Positions 13,418 through 17,555 of a DNA stretch of 17,555 bases are shown here, one piece after another (position 1 is the stretch's first letter; the number at the start of each line of letters is the position of its first letter). The position numbers and the translations under genes are program-made. The notes beneath the pieces are model-generated. The model was not told the DNA's origin, did no database searches, and saw nothing but the letters and a program-made list of their open reading frames with translations. Origin of the DNA: CAYZTD01 sp964638155 (GTDB lineage: Archaea; Thermoplasmatota; E2; DHVEG-1); the NCBI GenBank assembly GCA_964638155.1, contig CAZWYI010000036.1, forward strand, positions 1-17,555, given 5' to 3'.

Positions 13418-13490
13418 TGGAAAAGATAATATGACTTTTAAAAAAATTACCAATACTTTAATAGTAGTTTTTTTGTTTAAAAAATTTAAG

Positions 13491-14365
13491 ATGAAAAAAA
13501 TTTCACCATCTTTAAAAAAAGAACTTCCCCAAGATTAACAAAATGAAATTGATGCTTATCATATATACAGTAAGCTTGCAAAAAAAAACCAAAAATAAAC
13601 ATAATAAAAATATTCTCAATTCTATTGCTTCAGATGAAGATAGACATTACAAAATACTTAAAGAGTATACAAAAAAAGAGGTGAAACCCTCCAATTTTAA
13701 GGTTTATATCTATATTTTTTTAGCGCGATTATTTGGTTTTACTTTTGCTTTAAAACTTTTAGAAAAAGCTGAGCAAAAAGCACAGGACACATATATAAAA
13801 ATAGGTGAGTCCTTTCCAAAATTTAAAAAAAATAACTAGAGATGAAGAACAACATGAACTTGATCTAATAGATATGATGAATGAAGAAAGATTGGAATAT
13901 ATGGGCTCTGTTGTTCTTGGTTTAAATGATGCTTTAGTAGAGTTAACTGGAGCTCTTGCTGGTTTTACCTTTGCTCTTCAAAATTCAAGAATAATTGGTG
14001 TTCTTGGATTAATAACTGGTATTGCTGCTTCTTTGTCAATGGGTGCAAGTGAATATTTGTCAGCAAAACATGAACAACAAAAAAATGCAAAAAGATCAGC
14101 AGGGTATACTGCAATAGCACACATTATCACTGTTCTATTTTTAATTTTATCATTTATTTTAATTGCAGATCCATTTGTAAGCCTTATTTTAACAGTCTTT
14201 ATTGCCATAGCAATTATTGCTATGTTTAATTACTATGTATCTGTTGCAAAGGATTTTTCATTTAAAAAACGTTTTATTGAAATGGCAGGTATAAGCCTAG
14301 GGGTTACTGGGGCATCATTTCTAATTAAAATTCTTGTTAAAACAACTTTAGGTGTTGGAATTTAG
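13491..14365 (+). pseudogene. broken rubrerythrin-VIT1/CCC1 metal transporter
   Basis: An N-terminal ferritin-like (rubrerythrin) domain fused to a VIT1/CCC1 iron/manganese transporter, split over three frames. From ATG 13491 the frame reads KISPSLKKELPQD, then an in-frame TAA (13536), where relatives would have Gln (CAA), then QNEIDAYHIYSKLAKK with a Glu metal ligand. An extra A in the A9 run (13580-13588) moves the frame to one that carries SIASDEDRHYKILKEYT (DExxRH). A second extra A in the A8 run near 13829-13836 moves it again to ITRDEEQHELDLIDMM, another ligand pair. The VIT part then runs intact with SVVLGLNDALVELTGALAG and about five membrane helices. Three separate lesions argue for a decayed gene; the two homopolymer changes alone could be sequencing errors. 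Confidence 0.8.
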
Positions 14366-14465
14366 TGTAAATCGAAAAATAAAATTACGATTTTATTAAA
14401 TACTACATATTAGTTAAGTGAATTTGAAGTTTATAGAAATAAGCTTCATAGAAGGAAAAATAAAA

Positions 14466-14618
14466 ATGTATAGAGACGATAGAGGTCCACCAAGAGAAAT
14501 GCATAAGGCAACTTGTGCAGAATGTGGAAAGGAAACAGAGGTCCCTTTTAAACCAGATGGAAAACGTCCAGTTTATTGTAGGGATTGTTATAAAAAAAGA
14601 AAACCAAAAAGATTTTAA
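14466..14618 (+). CDS. 50-residue CxxC-CxxC zinc-ribbon protein
   Basis: A 50-residue basic protein with one zinc ribbon: Cys17-x2-Cys20 (CAECGKE) and Cys38-x2-Cys41 (YCRDCYKK), 17 residues apart, and a Lys/Arg-rich tail (KKRKPKRF). The central PFKPDGKRPVYCRDCY is a familiar element of small archaeal and bacterial zinc-ribbon proteins linked to nucleic-acid binding. I chose ATG 14466 with GAAGG about 11 bases upstream. A GTG at 14418 would add 16 residues, but a TATA element at 14394-14402 would start transcription after it. The precise role is unknown. A T-run follows the gene. Confidence 0.8.
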   Translation: MYRDDRGPPREMHKATCAECGKETEVPFKPDGKRPVYCRDCYKKRKPKRF

Positions 14619-14663
14619 TTTATAAATTAAAATATAGCCATATATTGATTTTTAAAGAAAATC

Positions 14664-14679
14664 TTTTTTTATTTTTTTT
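14664..14679 (+). terminator. T-rich terminator after the zinc-ribbon gene
   Basis: Seven T, an A and eight T on the plus strand about 45 bases after the zinc-ribbon stop. A typical archaeal termination signal; no strong stem precedes it. Confidence 0.55.
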
Positions 14680-14703
14680 CATAAATTACTTTAACAATAT
14701 TCG

Positions 14704-14720
14704 AAAATTAGATTAATATT
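14704..14720 (+). promoter_or_regulatory. 17-base upstream element of the P-type ATPase
   Basis: Identical to the element before the DUF389 gene (13401-13417, opposite strand). It lies 31-47 bases before the ATPase ATG, a position that suits a TATA box with a short leader containing AGGAT about nine bases before the ATG. Confidence 0.4.
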
Positions 14721-14750
14721 ATCACATATCACCTTTTAGGATACAAAGAT

Positions 14751-17552
14751 ATGGCTAAAGAAAAAGATTTTTATCAAAAAGAGATTAAAGATACTTTAAA
14801 ATCACTAGCTACTACAGAAAAAGGCTTAACACAAAATGAGGCGGAAAAACGCCTTAAAAAATATGGGGAAAACACTCTTAAAACAGAAATTAAAATGCCT
14901 CTTTGGCTGATTTTTCTTTCTCAGTTTAAAGAGCTTTTAGTCTTAATATTAATAATTGGAGGATCCATTGCCTTTCTTATAGAAGATTACCGTGATGGAA
15001 CAATTATTTTTATAATTGTCATTGTAAACGCAATCATAGGTTTCATCCAAGAATATCGAGCAGGAAAAATTGTAGATAAACTTAAAGGTCTTATCAAGTC
15101 CCCTGCTAAAGTTATCAGAAATGGCGAATTAAAAGAGATAAGTCAGATTAATTTAGTTCCAGGAGACATAATCAAACTAGAAGAGGGAGATAAACTTCCA
15201 GCGGATGTAAGAGTTATTGAGTTTCAAAGTTTTAAAACAAATGATTTTGCATTAACAGGTGAATCTCTCCCTCAAGAAAAAACTAGTGAAGCAATAGATG
15301 AAATAGTTGGTATTGCAGATAGAACTAATATTGCATATGCGGGAACAACTGTTGCATCTGGAAATGCTACGTGTGTTGTGATTGCAACAGGGATGAATAG
15401 TGAAACAGGAAAAATTGCAAAAATGACAGAGGAAACACAAATCCTTGAAACTCCATTACAAAAAGAAATGAGACTTCTTGCTAGGCAATTAACAATTGGT
15501 GTTGTAATAATTGGTGCGGCCTTGTTTTTTATTGGAATTGCTCAAAATTTTTCAATTAAAATGAGTCTGATTTATGCTCTAGGGATAGCCATGGCAATAG
15601 TTCCTCAAGCTTTACCTGCTCAGGTGACTGTTGCCTTATCAACTGGTAGCAGCAGACTTGCAAACAGAAAAGCTATTGTTAAAAACTTGCCATCTGTTGA
15701 AACACTTGGTTCTACAACAGTAATTTGTACAGATAAAACTGGAACGTTAACAAAAAATGAAATGACTGTTAGATCTGTATGGTTTAATGATAAAAAATAT
15801 GAAATTACTGGCCTTGGTTATGAACCAAAAGGCGATATAAGAGATGAAAATGGAAAACAATTAAATCAAAAACAAATCGATGAAATTGAATTACTTATGG
15901 ATACAGCTACTATGGCATCAAACGCAGAAATCCACAAACCAGATGAACAGCATGATATATGGTATCCGATAGGTGACCCAACTGAAGCAGCATTAATTAC
16001 AATGTCTACAAAATTAGGCACTAGATCACCTAAAGAAGACGAAGAAAACCCAGAACTTCAGGAGTTTCCTTTTGATTCAAAAAGGAAAAGAATGAGTTCG
16101 GTTAGAAAATTTGGAAAAAATATTGCTCTAACTGTTAAAGGCTCAACAGATGGAGCATTATCAATTAGTAAATATATCTATAAAAATGGTAAAAAAACTG
16201 AATTAAAAGAAAAAGATATAGATAAAATAAAAAAGATTAATGAAAACTATTCCAAAAATGGACTAAGGGTTCTAGCTATTGCTAGAAAAGATTTAGATCC
16301 AACAAAAAAAGAATACAGTCAAGATGAAGTGGAAAAGGACGTTACGTTTCTTGGTCTAGTTGCAATGATTGATCCAGCTAAAGAAGGAGTAAAAGAATCT
16401 ATAGACGAGGCGAAAAAGGCAGGAATTAGAATTATAATGATTACTGGAGACCATGCAATTACAGCTCGCGCTATAGGTAAAGATATTGGCCTATCAGTTG
16501 AATGGGAAAACGATGTTTTTACAGGGAAAGAACTAAAAGAGATGGATGATAAAAAACTTAAAAAAGTATTAAAGAAAAAACAAAGCATTATTTTTTCAAG
16601 GGTAGATCCTGCTGATAAACTCCGGATTGTTAAAGCACTAGAAGAACAAGGTGAAATTGTTGCAGTAACAGGCGATGGTGTAAACGATGCACCTGCTCTA
16701 AGAAAAGCACATATTGGTGTTGCTATGGGCAGGAGAGGAACAGATGTTGCAAAGGAAGCATCAAGACTTGTGTTACTTGATGATAGTTTTCCAACACTAG
16801 TAAATGCAATAGAAGAAGGACGAACAATTTTTGCAAACTTAAAAAAGACAATTTATTCATCTTTAACTACTAATATAGCAGAATTAGCTTTAGTTTTATT
16901 TGGTTTAATTGGTGTTGCCCTATGGAATTATCCTATACCTATTCTTGCAGTTCAGGTCCTTGCTGTTGATTTAATTGGTGAGATCATGCCTCTAACTTTT
17001 TTAACTTTTGATCCACCGTCAAAAGAGATAATGACCCAGCCACCGCGCGACCCTAAAAAACATATTATAAATAGAAGAGTTTCAATTGAGTTTATTTCTT
17101 TAGGTGTATTAATTGCAGGTCTTGCTTTTACAAATTTTTACCTCTTTATCCAAAGGGAAGGTGTCACAAATTTTTCAAGAGGGATTACAGAAAACTTAGA
17201 CACATTAACTACTCTTCACCCTGAATATTTACAGGTTGCTGCCCTTGCTTATGCAACAATTGTTTTCTGTCAATATATTAATATTCTTCAATGGAGGTAT
17301 AATAAAACAACGATTTTCAATAAAAATATATTTTCAAATAAGATACTTATTGGTTCAATAATAGCTTCAATATTTTTAGTACTAATAGCAATATACGCAC
17401 CTTTTATTAGTGATTTTTTTGTATTCGGCCCATTAAAAATTACTGACTGGGGTTTTGTATTTGCTGCAGCGATAATATATCTATTTATATTTGAAATATT
17501 AAAGATAATTAGAAAGAAAAGATCAATTGGATCTGATCGAAATTCAATTTAA
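14751..17552 (+). CDS. P2-like P-type cation-transporting ATPase
   Basis: A complete 933-residue P-type ATPase with ten predicted membrane helices and the domain order of the P2 (Ca2+, Na+/K+) group. Actuator TGES is at 169-172, phosphorylation site DKTGTLT starts at Asp328, nucleotide-binding KGST follows near 465, and the hinge TGDGVNDAP is at 640-648. The M4 motif is PQALP at 285-289, with Gln286 where SERCA-type pumps have the Ca2+-binding Glu of PEGLP. M5 keeps Asn708 and Glu711 (TNIAEL). M6 reads VDLIGE with Asp740 and Glu744, where SERCA has VNLVTD. The ion is therefore not predictable; Na+, H+ or Ca2+ are all possible. An FDPPSKEIM loop after M6 is standard. The stop lies three bases from the window end, so no downstream partner can be seen. 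Confidence 0.93.
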   Translation: MAKEKDFYQKEIKDTLKSLATTEKGLTQNEAEKRLKKYGENTLKTEIKMPLWLIFLSQFKELLVLILIIGGSIAFLIEDYRDGTIIFIIVIVNAIIGFIQEYRAGKIVDKLKGLIKSPAKVIRNGELKEISQINLVPGDIIKLEEGDKLPADVRVIEFQSFKTNDFALTGESLPQEKTSEAIDEIVGIADRTNIAYAGTTVASGNATCVVIATGMNSETGKIAKMTEETQILETPLQKEMRLLARQLTIGVVIIGAALFFIGIAQNFSIKMSLIYALGIAMAIVPQALPAQVTVALSTGSSRLANRKAIVKNLPSVETLGSTTVICTDKTGTLTKNEMTVRSVWFNDKKYEITGLGYEPKGDIRDENGKQLNQKQIDEIELLMDTATMASNAEIHKPDEQHDIWYPIGDPTEAALITMSTKLGTRSPKEDEENPELQEFPFDSKRKRMSSVRKFGKNIALTVKGSTDGALSISKYIYKNGKKTELKEKDIDKIKKINENYSKNGLRVLAIARKDLDPTKKEYSQDEVEKDVTFLGLVAMIDPAKEGVKESIDEAKKAGIRIIMITGDHAITARAIGKDIGLSVEWENDVFTGKELKEMDDKKLKKVLKKKQSIIFSRVDPADKLRIVKALEEQGEIVAVTGDGVNDAPALRKAHIGVAMGRRGTDVAKEASRLVLLDDSFPTLVNAIEEGRTIFANLKKTIYSSLTTNIAELALVLFGLIGVALWNYPIPILAVQVLAVDLIGEIMPLTFLTFDPPSKEIMTQPPRDPKKHIINRRVSIEFISLGVLIAGLAFTNFYLFIQREGVTNFSRGITENLDTLTTLHPEYLQVAALAYATIVFCQYINILQWRYNKTTIFNKNIFSNKILIGSIIASIFLVLIAIYAPFISDFFVFGPLKITDWGFVFAAAIIYLFIFEILKIIRKKRSIGSDRNSI

Positions 17553-17555
17553 AAT

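Noticed and set aside
13805..14365. VIT transporter domain as an independent intact gene from GTG 13805
   Set aside because: The first residues in this frame overlap the end of the ferritin-like domain and have no ribosome-binding site; the family is normally one fused protein.
14369..14393. Inverted repeat AAATCG...CGATTT after the VIT pseudogene as a terminator
   Set aside because: Only six pairs in AT-rich DNA with no clear T-run after it; could be chance.

Overview
The window is an AT-rich archaeal chromosome segment. The diagnostic genes are archaeal aIF5A with a hypusination loop, a Hel308-type DEIH helicase, the KEOPS subunit Cgi121, a stand-alone EF-Tu domain-II-like protein and a tRNA-Arg(GCG). 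Promoters are of the TATA type and often sit about 25-30 bases before a leaderless ATG; other genes carry GGAGG/GAGG ribosome-binding sites. I cannot place the organism firmly. The small secreted proteins and overall character would fit a Thermoplasmatota-like euryarchaeon, but that is inference.

Left part, minus strand (about 3740 down to 1): a compact peptide natural-product locus. A previously uncalled 43-residue gene (3491-3622) with a strong ribosome-binding site encodes a double-glycine leader peptide. It is followed by a hairpin/U-tract, a microviridin-type (graspetide) ATP-grasp ligase and a peptidase C39-ABC exporter (PCAT). The logic is complete: precursor, omega-ester/omega-amide macrocyclase, then leader cleavage with export. 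This is the most interesting system in the window.

Housekeeping block (3826-7664): a zinc-ribbon protein, EF-Tu-domain-II protein and aIF5A form a minus-strand operon. Diverging from it on the plus strand are hel308, cgi121 and tRNA-Arg(GCG).

Accessory block (7665-11507): the last 20 bases of the tRNA-Arg gene recur at 9131, 10621, 11318 and 11487, cutting the region into modules. These hold two secreted paralogues with duplicated promoters, a DUF234-type ATPase/nuclease fusion, an RHH-PemK/MazF toxin-antitoxin pair, and the 5' stub of a second ATPase copy. This looks like serial accretion at a tRNA attachment site; no integrase is present here.

Right part (11559-17552): a small TfoX-N-like protein, a coiled-coil protein, a DUF389 membrane protein, a rubrerythrin-VIT1/CCC1 metal transporter broken by a nonsense codon and two homopolymer insertions, a 50-residue zinc-ribbon protein, and a complete P2-like P-type cation ATPase with an unusual ion-binding site.
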